From a virus, in the IMG/VR virus record IMGVR_UViG_3300025245_000002, positions 1 through 42,475 of that record: a stretch of 42,475 nucleotides of DNA. One strand, written 5' to 3'. Shown here one piece after another: positions 22,314 to 31,407 of this stretch (the first letter of the stretch is position 1; the number at the start of each line of letters is the position of its first letter). A program made the translations under genes and the position numbers. The notes under the pieces were generated by a model. The model ran no database searches and was not told the origin of the DNA. It was given only the letters and a program-made list of their open reading frames with translations.

Positions 22314-24350
22314 ATGCCAACTGCAAACCAGAACCAGCCAGCGAAGTGGTACACCATTCGCGCTAAGTCGGGTGTGAACGCCGCCGGCGCCGCGCAGGCG
22401 TCCGCAGCGGAAATTCTGATTTACGGCGACATCGGCGAAAGCTGGTACGGCGACACGATCACGGCAGCGAACTTCGTTCGCGACATCGCCGCGCTCGACG
22501 TTGAACAGCTGACGGTACGCATCAACAGCTACGGTGGCTCCGTCACCGATGGCATTGCTATTCACAATGCACTCAAGCGTCATAAGGCCACCGTGACCAC
22601 GGTGGTGGACGGTATTGCCGCCTCGATCTCCAGCCTGATCGCGATGGCGGGCGACACCGTCGAGATGGCGGAGAACGCGCAGCTGATGATCCACGCGCCG
22701 TGGGGCTGGAACTCCGGCAACAGCGCCGCAATGCGCGAATACGCCGACATGCTCGATAGCTGGGCGGACGCCATGTCCACTACCTACGCATCCAAGTCCG
22801 GCACCGACAAGACGGCAATGCTGGCCTTGCTGACGGACGGCAAAGACCACTGGTACACCGCAGAGCAGGCGCTGGAAGCGCACTTCATCGACGTGATCGT
22901 CGCAGGCCTGCCAATCGCGGCCAGCGCACAGCTGAAGGATTCCCTCAAGGCGCGGTACGCATCGTTCCCGCAGCCGACTACCCCGGCGGCATCTGCCGCG
23001 CCTCAACCACCATCGAAGGAGAGCAATACCATGCCACAACCCAACGCGACCGCCAACGACGACGCCATCAAGGCAGCGGCCAAGGCTGCACTGGAGGCTG
23101 ACAAGGCACGCCGCGCCAGCATTGCCGCAGCATTTAAAAACTTCGCCAGCGTCGGCGGCGTGCCAGCGCTGCTGGCCACCTGTGTCGACGACCAGGACTG
23201 CACCGTCGCGCAAGCGCACGAAAAGCTGCTGGCTCACATGGGCAACGGCGCTGTGCCAGTCGCGGGCAATATCGTCACCATGGAAGATGAGCGTGACAAG
23301 TTCCGCGCAGGCGCCCTGGCGTCCATCATGGCGCGTGGCAGCCTGGCCAAGGACGATACCGCGAACAACTATCGTGGCTTCTCGCTGATGGACCTGGCGC
23401 GCGAATGCCTGGCGCATGCCGGCGTCAACGCGAAAGGCTTGGGCAAGATGGACGTCGTGGCGGCAGCATTTACGCATTCCAGCTCGGACTTCCCATTGCT
23501 GCTGGCGAACGTCGCCACCAAGTCGATGATGAAGGGCTACGAAGAAGCCGACGAAACCTTCCAGCTGTGGACCTCGGAAGGCACCCTGGGCGACTTCAAG
23601 CCGGGTAAGCGCGTGGACCTGAATACCTTCCCGTCGCTGGACAAGATCCAGGACGGCGGCGAGTACAAGTATGCGACGGTTGGTGAGCGGGGCGAGACCG
23701 TGCAACTCGCAACCTACGGCAAGATGTTCAGCCTGAACCGCCAGACCATCATCAACGATGACCTCGATGCCTTTACCAAGATCCCGCGTCGTATGGGCCG
23801 TGCAGCGATTCGCACCATCGGTGACCTGGTGTACGCAATCCTGACCGGCAACCCGGCAATGTCCGACGGCAAGGCGCTGTTCCACGACGACCATAAGAAC
23901 ACGATTGCCGCTGGCGCCATCAACACCCAGACGGTTGATGCCATGCGCGTGCTCATGGCCAAGCAAACCGATGGTACGGCCAGCGCGCTGAACATCCGCC
24001 TGGCGAAGTTGCTGGTGCCAGTGGCACTGGAAGGCACCGCCAAGGTCGTGATGGAGAGCGAGTACGAGGTCGGCGCCGGTGCGAAGAACAACACGGTGCC
24101 GAACTCGGTGCGCGGCACCTTCGAGGTGATCAGCGATGCGCGCCTCGATCTCACCTCGTCGACCGAGTGGTACGGCGCCGCGAACCAGAGCGTCCACGAC
24201 ACCGTCGAAGTGCAATACCTGGACGGCAACAAGACCCCGACCCTGGAGCAGCAGGACGGCTGGACCCGCGATGGCGTTGAGTTCAAGGTGCGAATGGACG
24301 CTGCCGCCAAGGCACTGGACTTCCGCGCTCTGGCAAAGAACGGCGCTTAA
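22314..24350 (+). CDS. ClpP-like prohead protease / major capsid protein fusion
   Basis: A 678-aa polyprotein. The N-terminal 200 residues are a ClpP-type serine protease with strands around SYGGSVTDG, nucleophile Ser104 (DGIAASIS) and His127 (MIHAPW). A Pro/Ala/Ser linker (about 222-238) leads to a scaffold-like helical segment and then a major capsid protein (about 310-678, with PLLLANVATKSM and FSLNRQTIINDDL). This fusion occurs in other phages. An AAGGAG at 23016-23021, 9 bases before an in-frame ATG (23031, residue 240), would allow a second product lacking the protease, as in the nested C/Nu3 genes of lambda. Confidence 0.93.
   Translation: MPTANQNQPAKWYTIRAKSGVNAAGAAQASAAEILIYGDIGESWYGDTITAANFVRDIAALDVEQLTVRINSYGGSVTDGIAIHNALKRHKATVTTVVDGIAASISSLIAMAGDTVEMAENAQLMIHAPWGWNSGNSAAMREYADMLDSWADAMSTTYASKSGTDKTAMLALLTDGKDHWYTAEQALEAHFIDVIVAGLPIAASAQLKDSLKARYASFPQPTTPAASAAPQPPSKESNTMPQPNATANDDAIKAAAKAALEADKARRASIAAAFKNFASVGGVPALLATCVDDQDCTVAQAHEKLLAHMGNGAVPVAGNIVTMEDERDKFRAGALASIMARGSLAKDDTANNYRGFSLMDLARECLAHAGVNAKGLGKMDVVAAAFTHSSSDFPLLLANVATKSMMKGYEEADETFQLWTSEGTLGDFKPGKRVDLNTFPSLDKIQDGGEYKYATVGERGETVQLATYGKMFSLNRQTIINDDLDAFTKIPRRMGRAAIRTIGDLVYAILTGNPAMSDGKALFHDDHKNTIAAGAINTQTVDAMRVLMAKQTDGTASALNIRLAKLLVPVALEGTAKVVMESEYEVGAGAKNNTVPNSVRGTFEVISDARLDLTSSTEWYGAANQSVHDTVEVQYLDGNKTPTLEQQDGWTRDGVEFKVRMDAAAKALDFRALAKNGA
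23016..23033 (+). promoter_or_regulatory. Internal ribosome-binding site inside the fusion gene
   Basis: AAGGAG (23016-23021) followed by 9 bases and an in-frame ATG (23031-23033) starts a possible 439-aa product, MPQPNATANDDAIKAAAKAA and onward, containing the scaffold-like and capsid parts. The site falls exactly at the linker between protease and scaffold, as expected for a functional internal start. Confidence 0.7.
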
Positions 24351-24361
24351 CCATTAATCCG

Positions 24362-24381
24362 GGCGGCGCGGTCGCGCCGCC
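24362..24381. other. Perfect GC stem-loop between capsid and decoration genes
   Basis: A 9-bp stem, GGCGGCGCG with CGCGCCGCC, has a two-base spacer and no T-run. It probably adjusts the stability or read-through of the abundant capsid mRNA and is not a full terminator. Confidence 0.6.
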
Positions 24382-24405
24382 GTTCAAATCGACAAGGAGC
24401 CTTCA

Positions 24406-24735
24406 ATGGCAAAGAACTATGTAGGCGAGGGCGAAGTCCTCGACTTCACCAATGCCGGCGCCGCAATCGCTGCCGGTTCCGTGGTCGCAATGGGCAAACG
24501 CATCGGCATTGCACTGACCGATATCCCGACCAACAGCGTCGGCGCGGTCGCCGTGACCGGCGTGTACACCATTGCGAAGCTGGCCACTGATGACGTTTCC
24601 CAGGGTGAACTGCTGTACTGGGACGCCGCAAACAACCGGCTGACCGAGACGCCCGGCGCCCTGAACCTGGCAGGCTTCGCAGCAGCTCCCGCTGGCGCCG
24701 GCGTCGCCACCGTCCGCATCAAGATTAACGCCTAA
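24406..24735 (+). CDS. Capsid decoration protein (DUF2190-like)
   Basis: A 109-aa protein starting MAKNYVGEGEVLDFTNAGAA, with AAGGAG six bases upstream. The pattern of small beta-rich segments (GSVVAMGKRIGIALTDI, then GELLYWDAANNRLT) matches DUF2190 proteins, which stabilise the capsid surface after expansion and usually follow the major capsid gene. It fits lambda gpD in position. Confidence 0.8.
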   Translation: MAKNYVGEGEVLDFTNAGAAIAAGSVVAMGKRIGIALTDIPTNSVGAVAVTGVYTIAKLATDDVSQGELLYWDAANNRLTETPGALNLAGFAAAPAGAGVATVRIKINA

Positions 24736-24737
24736 GC

Positions 24738-25037
24738 ATGTTCGACCAGCTCGAAGCTCGCCTTAACAAGCTGGCAATGGAGCGCCTGGCGAATGCCAGC
24801 GCTCTCATTGCCGGGGACGAGGTGCCGGTCATCTTTGATGCCGAGTACAGGGAAGGCATGGTCGGAGTGGGGATGGGTGCGGCGGCGCCGCAAATGATTA
24901 TCAGCAACGACCGCATGCCGGCGGACTTTATCGAGTCGCGCATCACCATCCGTGGCGTGACCTGGAAGGTTGCCGATGCCCAGCCCGACAGCGAGTTGCC
25001 GACCGGCTTGAGCATGGTCTACCTGGAGAAAGCATGA
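24738..25037 (+). CDS. Head-tail joining protein (lambda FII-like)
   Basis: A 99-aa protein. The segment VPVIFDAEYREG, followed by ITIRGVTWKVADAQPD, matches the FII-type attachment proteins that close the head and receive the tail. It starts two bases after the decoration gene's stop and overlaps the next gene by four bases (ATGA). Confidence 0.75.
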   Translation: MFDQLEARLNKLAMERLANASALIAGDEVPVIFDAEYREGMVGVGMGAAAPQMIISNDRMPADFIESRITIRGVTWKVADAQPDSELPTGLSMVYLEKA

Positions 25038-25483
25038 CGAGCCAGCACCTGGCCATCGCGAAGGCGATCGCTGAGCGATTCAAGGCGGTGCCGGACATTG
25101 CCGGCGACCGCATTTACCTGAACCGCTCGCGGGCACTGAGCAGCGACAAGACCAGCGCGGTGGTCGTGCGCGTGGCACGCAGCGCCTCCAAGGAATCCAG
25201 CCAAGTCGGTGGCCGCACCAGCTGGAGCACCCTGATCGAGATCGAATGCCTGGGGCGCGATGGTGCGGACGATGTACCGGGAACGTGCGCTGACCAGGTG
25301 CTGGAACTGGTCTTCAACAACCTCGACGGTGCCGTTGATCTCGGCTACGGCGTGATGAGCATCGAGCCCCTGGACGGCAGCACGCTGGACTGGGACTTCG
25401 ATCAACTGGATTCAAGCGTCGCCTGTGTGACCGCGCGCTTTGTAGTGAAACATCAAACCAACGGGAGAACCCTGAAATTATGA
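25034..25483 (+). CDS. Minor tail / tail-terminator protein
   Basis: A 149-aa protein with the layout of the Z/U class of siphophage tail proteins: an N-terminal helix (SQHLAIAKAIAERFKAV), central beta strands (TSAVVVRVARSAS, STLIEIECLGRDG) and a final strand (ACVTARFVVKHQT). It would cap the tail tube where it joins the head. It is coupled by four-base overlaps at both ends. Confidence 0.65.
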   Translation: MTSQHLAIAKAIAERFKAVPDIAGDRIYLNRSRALSSDKTSAVVVRVARSASKESSQVGGRTSWSTLIEIECLGRDGADDVPGTCADQVLELVFNNLDGAVDLGYGVMSIEPLDGSTLDWDFDQLDSSVACVTARFVVKHQTNGRTLKL

Positions 25484-25680
25484 ACGTGATTGACTCGTTC
25501 GACGAATCCGGCGACGACGCGCTGGAACGCGCCGTCTCCGGCGGTGTGCAGACGTCTGCACAAAACGCTGACGAAGTGGTGCACAAAGAACCTGCCTTGG
25601 GTGGCAGTTACATTCGCATCGTCGAAACCGGTGACCTGGTTAAGCAGGAGTTGCCCGCTGAACCGAAAGAGGGGGAATAA
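25480..25680 (+). CDS. Small acidic late protein, unknown
   Basis: A 66-aa acidic protein starting MNVIDSFDESGDDALERAVS. The perfect 16-bp palindrome at 25546-25561 lies in frame and codes for VQTSA. It overlaps the upstream gene by four bases and starts a compact pair with the tail-tube gene, which has a strong ribosome-binding site at its end. No family is recognised. Confidence 0.6.
   Translation: MNVIDSFDESGDDALERAVSGGVQTSAQNADEVVHKEPALGGSYIRIVETGDLVKQELPAEPKEGE
25546..25561. repeat. 16-bp palindrome family, copy 4 (perfect)
   Basis: GTGCAGACGTCTGCAC lies inside the small acidic gene, in the middle of the head-tail block. It uses the same reading frame (V-Q-T-S-A) as the copy in the first gene of the leftward operon. 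Confidence 0.9.
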
Positions 25681-25682
25681 GC

Positions 25683-26660
25683 ATGCCTGAACGCCTTATC
25701 CGTAAGACTGTCATCCTGGCGAAGCTGGAAACTACGTACGGCGCGGATTCCACACCGACAGGTGCCGCCAATGCCCTGGTGGTCAGTAACGTGTCGATCA
25801 ACGCGCTGAACGCGGAGTACATCAAGCGCGACATCATTCGTGAATACCTGGGCGCATCCGAAGAACTGCCTGGCGCAAGTTACGTTGAATGCGGATTTGA
25901 CATTGAACTGGTCGGCGCTGGTTCCTCCGCCCAGGCGCCTGCCTGGGGTCCGCTGATGCGTTCGATTGGCTTTGCCGAAACTATTACCGCCGGTGTGCGC
26001 GTGGACTACACCCCTGTATCGGGCAATTTCGAGTCCGCGAGTATTTACTACTACGACGACGGCGTGCTGCACAAGCTGTTGGGTGTCCGCGGCACGGCCA
26101 CCTTGGATCTGACGGTAGGCCAGAAGCCGATCATCAGTTTCAAGATGATCGGCGTTGATGGCGGAATTGCCGCTGCCTTGAACCCTGCCACAACCTTGAC
26201 CGCCTGGCGAGTGCCCCAGATTGTCACCGATGACAACTCGGGCGATATCACGATCGGCGCCACGCACGCTGTTGCGACTGCGCCGGCATTCGTCGGCGGT
26301 ACGGCGTTCCCTAGCCTGGGCCTGACCATCGACCTGGGCGTCAGCGCGACTTTCCAGAAGATCCTGGGTGGCAAGTCGGTCGCTATCACCGACCGCGAAG
26401 TCACCGGCGCCATCAAGCTGAAACAGACCGCAGAGGAAGAAGTCGCCTTCATGGCCGACGTCAAGGCAGCCGCGAAAAAGTCCATCGGACTGATCCACGG
26501 CACCGTGACCAACGACAAGGTGCTGGTCTACCTGCCTGCCGCGCAGTTCAAAGAGCCGACCAAGGAGGAGCTGAATGGCGAGCGCCTGATCGGCTACAAG
26601 CTGCGCGCGCTGCCTGTGGCTGGCAACGACGAACTCCGCATTGCCACCAGCTTCGCCTAA
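25683..26660 (+). CDS. Major tail tube protein
   Basis: A 325-aa protein with GAGGGGG 7 bases before the ATG. It reads as a tail tube subunit: an N-terminal strand (KTVILAKLETTYGADSTPTG), the insertion NAEYIKRDIIREYLGASEEL, and repeated beta strands to the end. Hexamers of this protein form the tube around the tape measure. A small hairpin (TGGGCC, three bases, GGGCCCA) follows its stop near 26666. Confidence 0.85.
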   Translation: MPERLIRKTVILAKLETTYGADSTPTGAANALVVSNVSINALNAEYIKRDIIREYLGASEELPGASYVECGFDIELVGAGSSAQAPAWGPLMRSIGFAETITAGVRVDYTPVSGNFESASIYYYDDGVLHKLLGVRGTATLDLTVGQKPIISFKMIGVDGGIAAALNPATTLTAWRVPQIVTDDNSGDITIGATHAVATAPAFVGGTAFPSLGLTIDLGVSATFQKILGGKSVAITDREVTGAIKLKQTAEEEVAFMADVKAAAKKSIGLIHGTVTNDKVLVYLPAAQFKEPTKEELNGERLIGYKLRALPVAGNDELRIATSFA

Positions 26661-26699
26661 TAACCTGGGCCTGCGGGCCCAACTCTTGAAAGCAGAAAA

Positions 26700-27050
26700 A
26701 TGACTAAGCGTTTTGTATCAGTTATCAGCCCGACCGTTGTCGTCCCGGTCAAAGGCTCCATCAAGGATGCCGGTGGCGCAGCCGTGCCATTCAAGTTCAG
26801 CCTGACCTGCCGCCGTATGCTCGCGAGCGAGCTGAAGAACCGCATCACCAGCGGTGACTTCGATATGAAGGAAATCGTCAAAGAAGTTACCACCGGCTGG
26901 CAGGGCCAGCGCCTGATTAACGACGAGGAGACTGGCCAGCCGGCCGAGTTCTGCGCGGAAGCGTTGGACGCGATGCTGGACATCAGCGGTATGGCCCTCG
27001 TGTGCTTCAACGCATTCACCAAAGAGTCCGGAGCTGCGGAAAAAAACTAG
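26700..27050 (+). CDS. Tail assembly chaperone, short form (G-like)
   Basis: A 116-aa chaperone that coats the tape measure before tube assembly. It lies between the tube and tape measure genes, the invariant position of this family. A slippery heptamer, A-AAA-AAC (27041-27047), lies in frame just before the stop codon TAG (27048-27050), so a fraction of ribosomes would slip back one base and continue to 27406. Confidence 0.85.
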   Translation: MTKRFVSVISPTVVVPVKGSIKDAGGAAVPFKFSLTCRRMLASELKNRITSGDFDMKEIVKEVTTGWQGQRLINDEETGQPAEFCAEALDAMLDISGMALVCFNAFTKESGAAEKN

Positions 27051-27406
27051 CTGCGGTCGCGCGCTGCGCTGCCCTCGGGCAGCTGGCAAGCCCTGATGAG
27101 ATGGAACAGGACAAGGCGGAGGTTGACGAAGCCGCCGCCGCATTTGGGTTGGCACCAGTGTTCGAACGTGACGAAACCGAGCCGATCTATCTCTGGCCAG
27201 AGAACGTCGCGTCCTGGAACTTCTTTCAGGCGGTGTCAACGCAGTGGGTGGTCGGGCCAGGCGGCGCGATAGGCCTTCACTATCCGGCCGTGACCATCGT
27301 GCGCGATGCGCAGGGCATTCGGCGTAAAGATTGGCCGAAGCTGTTTTCAGAGGTCCAGGCAATGGAGCGCGCGACCTTACAGGCATGGAGAGAACGTAAG
27401 AAATGA
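26700..27406 (+). CDS. Tail assembly chaperone, frameshifted long form (GT-like)
   Basis: This is the -1 frameshift product of the chaperone gene. After slipping at 27041-27047, translation continues in the -1 frame as LAAVARCAALGQLASPDEME and on to the stop at 27406, giving about 235 aa. The extension (PIYLWPENVASWNFFQAVST) is the T-like domain that contacts the tube protein. Its stop overlaps the tape measure ATG by four bases. A hairpin downstream of the slip site, GCTGCC-CTC-GGGCAGC near 27067, could stimulate slipping. There is no good ribosome-binding site for independent translation of the second frame. Confidence 0.85.
27041..27047 (+). promoter_or_regulatory. -1 ribosomal frameshift site A-AAA-AAC
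   Basis: The heptamer is in the X-XXY-YYZ phase (GAA AAA AAC TAG), one codon before the stop. It joins the G-like and GT-like chaperone frames. Confidence 0.85.
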
Positions 27407-30400
27407 GTGAATCCCGAGTAGTAATCACGGCAGATGCAGCGCGCGCGGTGGCAGAGTTTCAGCGCTTCCGCGCTCAGGCTGTCGGCGCACTCGAACATGT
27501 CTCAACTGCCGGCAGCAAGATCAATGGCATCCTCGGGACAATCGGCGTGACCTTGTCGGTTGCCGCATTTACCGGCTGGATCAAGGGCGCCATCGATGCC
27601 ACCGACGCGGCAAGTGACCTGTCGCAGAAGACAGGAATTGCTATTGAAGATCTGGCCGGCCTTGAGCTGGCATTCCAGAAGGGCGGCATGGAGGCCGGAG
27701 ATCTCGAAGGATCGATGGCAAAGCTCTCGAAAGCGATCGTCGAAGGTAACCCCGCATTCGAGAAGCTCGGTATCAACTCCAGAAACCTGGATGGCTCTTT
27801 CAAGAGCAACAAAGAATTGTTATATGAACTGGCGGACCGGTTCAAGGGTATGGAGGACGGTGTTGAAAAGGCCGCCCTTGCGCAGGAGATCTTTTCAAAA
27901 TCTGGCGGTGCCATGATCCCGATGCTGAACGAGGGTTCAGAAGGCCTACGCGAGATGGACGAGTGGGCACATAAGCTGGGACTGTCCTTGAGCGAGGATG
28001 CTGTCGACAAGGCAGGCCAGTTCAATGACACCCTGGATCTTCTCCAGCAAGGCGGTCAGGGTGTGGCACGCGGCATTGCAGCCGAGCTCCTGCCGACGTT
28101 GACTCGCTTGACTGGCCAGTTCCTCACTACGATGACCAGTGGCGACCGGCTCGCGAAGACTGCGCATTTCATCGCTACGGCGCTCAAGCTGCTGTATTCG
28201 GTTGGTGTCGGCGTCGTAGAGGTGTTCTCAACAGTCGGCAAGACCCTGGGTGCCGCTGGAGCGCAACTGGTGGCCATTATGCAGGGCGATTTCAAAACGG
28301 CGGCGGAGATCGGTCGCCAATGGCAGCAGGATATCGGCAGCAGCTGGAAAGAATCACTGGCCTCGATCGAGGCCGCTTGGTCCGGTACCGGCGATGGCGC
28401 CGTCGAGGCGATGGCCAAGATCACCAGGGAATCGACCGTGGTGGGCAACAGTGCTGCGACCATTGCAGAGAAGGCGAAGAAGGCGGCAAAAGAGCTGGAG
28501 AATGAAAATAAGGCCTTGGCCGAAGTGGCCGGCCTGACAGGCACCTTCATCAAAGACTGGGAGCAGTTGAGCGCGCTGTACGGCAAGGGCCGGATTTCGA
28601 TCGAGCAGCTGACGAAGGCCCAGGCCGATCTTCTGGCCAAGCAGCCAGCTGTGAAGGCGGCCGCGGAGGCGGAAGTGGCAGAACGCAAGGCCTTGGCCGA
28701 TGCGGTAGAGCAGACCGCCAAAGCCTACGACGTCGCCGCCAACGCCAAAACCAAAGCACTCGCGGGATTGCAAGCGCAAAAGGACGAGAACGAGCAGATC
28801 GGCCTGAACGCGATCGAGCTGGCCGAACTCAACGCCGTGCGCCTGGAGAGCCAGGCGCTGCGTGCGGAAGAGAACGCTGACATTGCCGAAGGTATCGACC
28901 TGACCGGCGAGATGGCGCAGCAATATCGCGACGAAGCCGCTGCATTACGCGAGCTGGCCAACGAGCAGCGCAGCGGAGCACGTAAGAAAATTGCCGCCGA
29001 TGAGGCTAAGGCTGTTGCTGAGGAATATAAGCGTGCTGCAGACAGTATCGACAAGTCGTTGACAGATGCGCTGCTGCGCGGTTTTGAGTCGGGGCAGTCG
29101 ATCGCAAAGAACCTGATCGGGACGATCGAGAACATGTTCAAGACCCTGGTCCTGCGGCCAGTGGTCTCCGCTGTGGTCAATCCGGCCGCGGGTATGGTCG
29201 GCAGCATGTTCGGCATGGCTGGGCCGGCTATGGCGGCCGATGGCGGCAAAGGCATGGGCTGGATCTCCACGGGTAAGAATATCTACGATGCGATCTCGTC
29301 GGGCTTTGCCGGCGTCGGCGCATCGTTGGGCGCCATGGTGTCAACGGTCGGGAACTTTTTCGGTTCGTCGGCGATATCCGCGTTCGGCGCCGGAATGGGG
29401 ATGAGTGCATCCCAAGCGGCAGCTGCATCGGCTGCGTACAACGGCGCTGGAATGACCGGCCTGGGCTCGTCAATCTCCGCTGGCTCCAGTGTCGGCGCTG
29501 CAGCTGGCGCGGCGGCGGGCATTGCCGGCGGATTCTACGGCGGACGGCTGGTATCTGGCGGTTACTCCGCATTCGGTGGATCGGGCAATTCCACCGTTAG
29601 CGCCGGCACGGCGATTGGTGCTGTTGTCGGCTCTATCATCCCCGTGTTGGGTACAGCAGTTGGCGGGCTCGTTGGTGGCTTGATTGGCGGCACAGTGAAT
29701 CGCTTGTTTGGCCACAAGGCCAAAGAAGTGACAGGCCAAGGCATTACCGGCCAGTTCGGGCCAGAGGGACTGACGAATGGGCAAACCTACGCGGATTGGT
29801 TCCAGAAGGGTGGGGTTTTCCGCAGCAATAAGCGCGGCCGGGAGATCGGAGCAATTGACGCCAGTTTGCAAAAAGCACTGGGCGATGGATTCTCGGCGGT
29901 CAAGGCGGTAACGTCTGACTTCGCTGCGACTCTCGGTTTATCCGCTGACCTGGTGACTGGCTATACGAAGTCACTGAACCTGGCGCTAACCAAGGATGAA
30001 GCCAAGAACAAAGAGCTGCTGGCGAAGTTGTTCACCGATATGGGTGACGAGCTTGCCTTGCGCCTCGTGCCAAGTATCGGGAATTTTGCGGCCGAAGGTG
30101 AGAGCGCGAGTGCCACCTTGCAGCGGCTGGCCGGCAATTTCAAGATTGTCGATGGCGTGCTAACGACGTTTGGGATTACTTCCCAGGCGGCATTTGGTGC
30201 CGTTGGGGTGGCCTCGTTGGAGGCACGTGAAAGGCTACTGTCGCTGGCGGGTGGCGCTGAGGCGCTGGCAAGCCAGACCTCATTCTTTGCACAGAATTTC
30301 CTCTCCAAGGCAGAGCAGATTGCGCCAATGCAGAAGGCGCTCAGCGAACAGCTGAATTCCCTCGGTCTTGGTGGAATCAAAACAAACGAACAGTTCAAGC

Positions 30401-31407
30401 AGGCAGTGCTGGGACTTGCCAGCTCTGGCGCCTTGGCCACGGAGACTGGCGCGAAGACTTACGCAACGTTGATGCAATTGGCGCCAGCGTTCAAAGCCGT
30501 CACCGATGCCGTCAATGAGATGCTTAGTGAACGCACGGAACTACAGAAGCAGTTGGACGAATTGACGATGACCGCGAATGAGCAGCTGGCAAGGCAGCGT
30601 GACGCGATCGGTGAAAGTAACCGCGCGCTGTTTGACCAGGTGCAGGCGGCGAAAGAGGCCAGGGCAGCGCAGGATGCAGCCAAAAGTAGCCTGGGAGACT
30701 TCATCGGTCAAATGAAGTCGTTTAAGGAAACCGCGCGTGGCTTGAATGGCAGCCTGGCGCTGAGCAGTTTGTCGTTGTTGACGCCGGAACAGCAGTACGC
30801 GGAAGCGCGTCGGCAGTTCGAGCGCACGCGCCAACTCGCGGCGGCCGGCGACGTAACCGCGCAGGGCAACCTGGGGGCCGTTGAACAGGCATTCCTGGAA
30901 TTGTCACAGCGGATCAACGGCGGCGATGCGCAGTACTCGTCAGACCTGGCCACCGTCATGCGCACGAACGAGGAATTGGCGCAATGGGCTGGCGATTCAG
31001 CAAATGTCGCGCAGGCGAGTCTCGATGTACTCAATAGCTCCGATGCAACGTTGGTGGAGATCAAAGCGACCTTGGCTGCGATTGCGCAAGGTGTGCAGCG
31101 TCAGCCAGCGACCGCATCTAGCGGCGAGCCGGGTCTGGTTCGTTCGTTTGGGATCGATTACGCCGAATTTGGGGCGGGGAATACCACGGCGCTCGTGGAG
31201 GAGATCAAGTCCCTCAGGGCATCGAACGACGCGATGATGCGAGAACTGAAAGGGCTGCGCGCCGACCAGATGAAGCAGACCGGGGACCTTATCACGGCTG
31301 GCGCCGGCGCCGCGCAACGTGCAGCTGAAACAGTGGTCGAGGGTGTGCGGGACGCTGTGACCGAGGCTGCGTATGTCGAAGCTAATTCTACGAGGGCCTT
31401 ATCCTGA
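27403..31407 (+). CDS. Tape measure protein
   Basis: A 1334-aa protein setting tail length. The N-terminal domain (SRVVITADAARAVAEFQRFR, then SDLSQKTGIAIEDLAGLELA and KGGMEAGDLEGSMAKLSKAI) is the phage tail tape measure domain. Hydrophobic Gly/Ala-rich stretches at about residues 600-770 are likely membrane-interacting segments used for DNA entry, and coiled-coil stretches fill most of the rest. At about 0.15 nm per residue a tail near 200 nm is expected. The start overlaps the chaperone stop. Confidence 0.95.
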   Translation: MSESRVVITADAARAVAEFQRFRAQAVGALEHVSTAGSKINGILGTIGVTLSVAAFTGWIKGAIDATDAASDLSQKTGIAIEDLAGLELAFQKGGMEAGDLEGSMAKLSKAIVEGNPAFEKLGINSRNLDGSFKSNKELLYELADRFKGMEDGVEKAALAQEIFSKSGGAMIPMLNEGSEGLREMDEWAHKLGLSLSEDAVDKAGQFNDTLDLLQQGGQGVARGIAAELLPTLTRLTGQFLTTMTSGDRLAKTAHFIATALKLLYSVGVGVVEVFSTVGKTLGAAGAQLVAIMQGDFKTAAEIGRQWQQDIGSSWKESLASIEAAWSGTGDGAVEAMAKITRESTVVGNSAATIAEKAKKAAKELENENKALAEVAGLTGTFIKDWEQLSALYGKGRISIEQLTKAQADLLAKQPAVKAAAEAEVAERKALADAVEQTAKAYDVAANAKTKALAGLQAQKDENEQIGLNAIELAELNAVRLESQALRAEENADIAEGIDLTGEMAQQYRDEAAALRELANEQRSGARKKIAADEAKAVAEEYKRAADSIDKSLTDALLRGFESGQSIAKNLIGTIENMFKTLVLRPVVSAVVNPAAGMVGSMFGMAGPAMAADGGKGMGWISTGKNIYDAISSGFAGVGASLGAMVSTVGNFFGSSAISAFGAGMGMSASQAAAASAAYNGAGMTGLGSSISAGSSVGAAAGAAAGIAGGFYGGRLVSGGYSAFGGSGNSTVSAGTAIGAVVGSIIPVLGTAVGGLVGGLIGGTVNRLFGHKAKEVTGQGITGQFGPEGLTNGQTYADWFQKGGVFRSNKRGREIGAIDASLQKALGDGFSAVKAVTSDFAATLGLSADLVTGYTKSLNLALTKDEAKNKELLAKLFTDMGDELALRLVPSIGNFAAEGESASATLQRLAGNFKIVDGVLTTFGITSQAAFGAVGVASLEARERLLSLAGGAEALASQTSFFAQNFLSKAEQIAPMQKALSEQLNSLGLGGIKTNEQFKQAVLGLASSGALATETGAKTYATLMQLAPAFKAVTDAVNEMLSERTELQKQLDELTMTANEQLARQRDAIGESNRALFDQVQAAKEARAAQDAAKSSLGDFIGQMKSFKETARGLNGSLALSSLSLLTPEQQYAEARRQFERTRQLAAAGDVTAQGNLGAVEQAFLELSQRINGGDAQYSSDLATVMRTNEELAQWAGDSANVAQASLDVLNSSDATLVEIKATLAAIAQGVQRQPATASSGEPGLVRSFGIDYAEFGAGNTTALVEEIKSLRASNDAMMRELKGLRADQMKQTGDLITAGAGAAQRAAETVVEGVRDAVTEAAYVEANSTRALS

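Noticed and set aside
22245-24215. 656-codon open frame on the minus strand opposite the protease-capsid gene
   Set aside because: It mirrors codon positions of a clearly identified structural gene, has His/Arg/Gly-rich low-sense sequence and no family signal. It is a shadow of high-GC coding DNA.
27002-27406. Independent gene for the second chaperone frame
   Set aside because: The first ATG lacks a ribosome-binding site and its N-terminus is out of character; the in-phase slippery heptamer explains the frame better.
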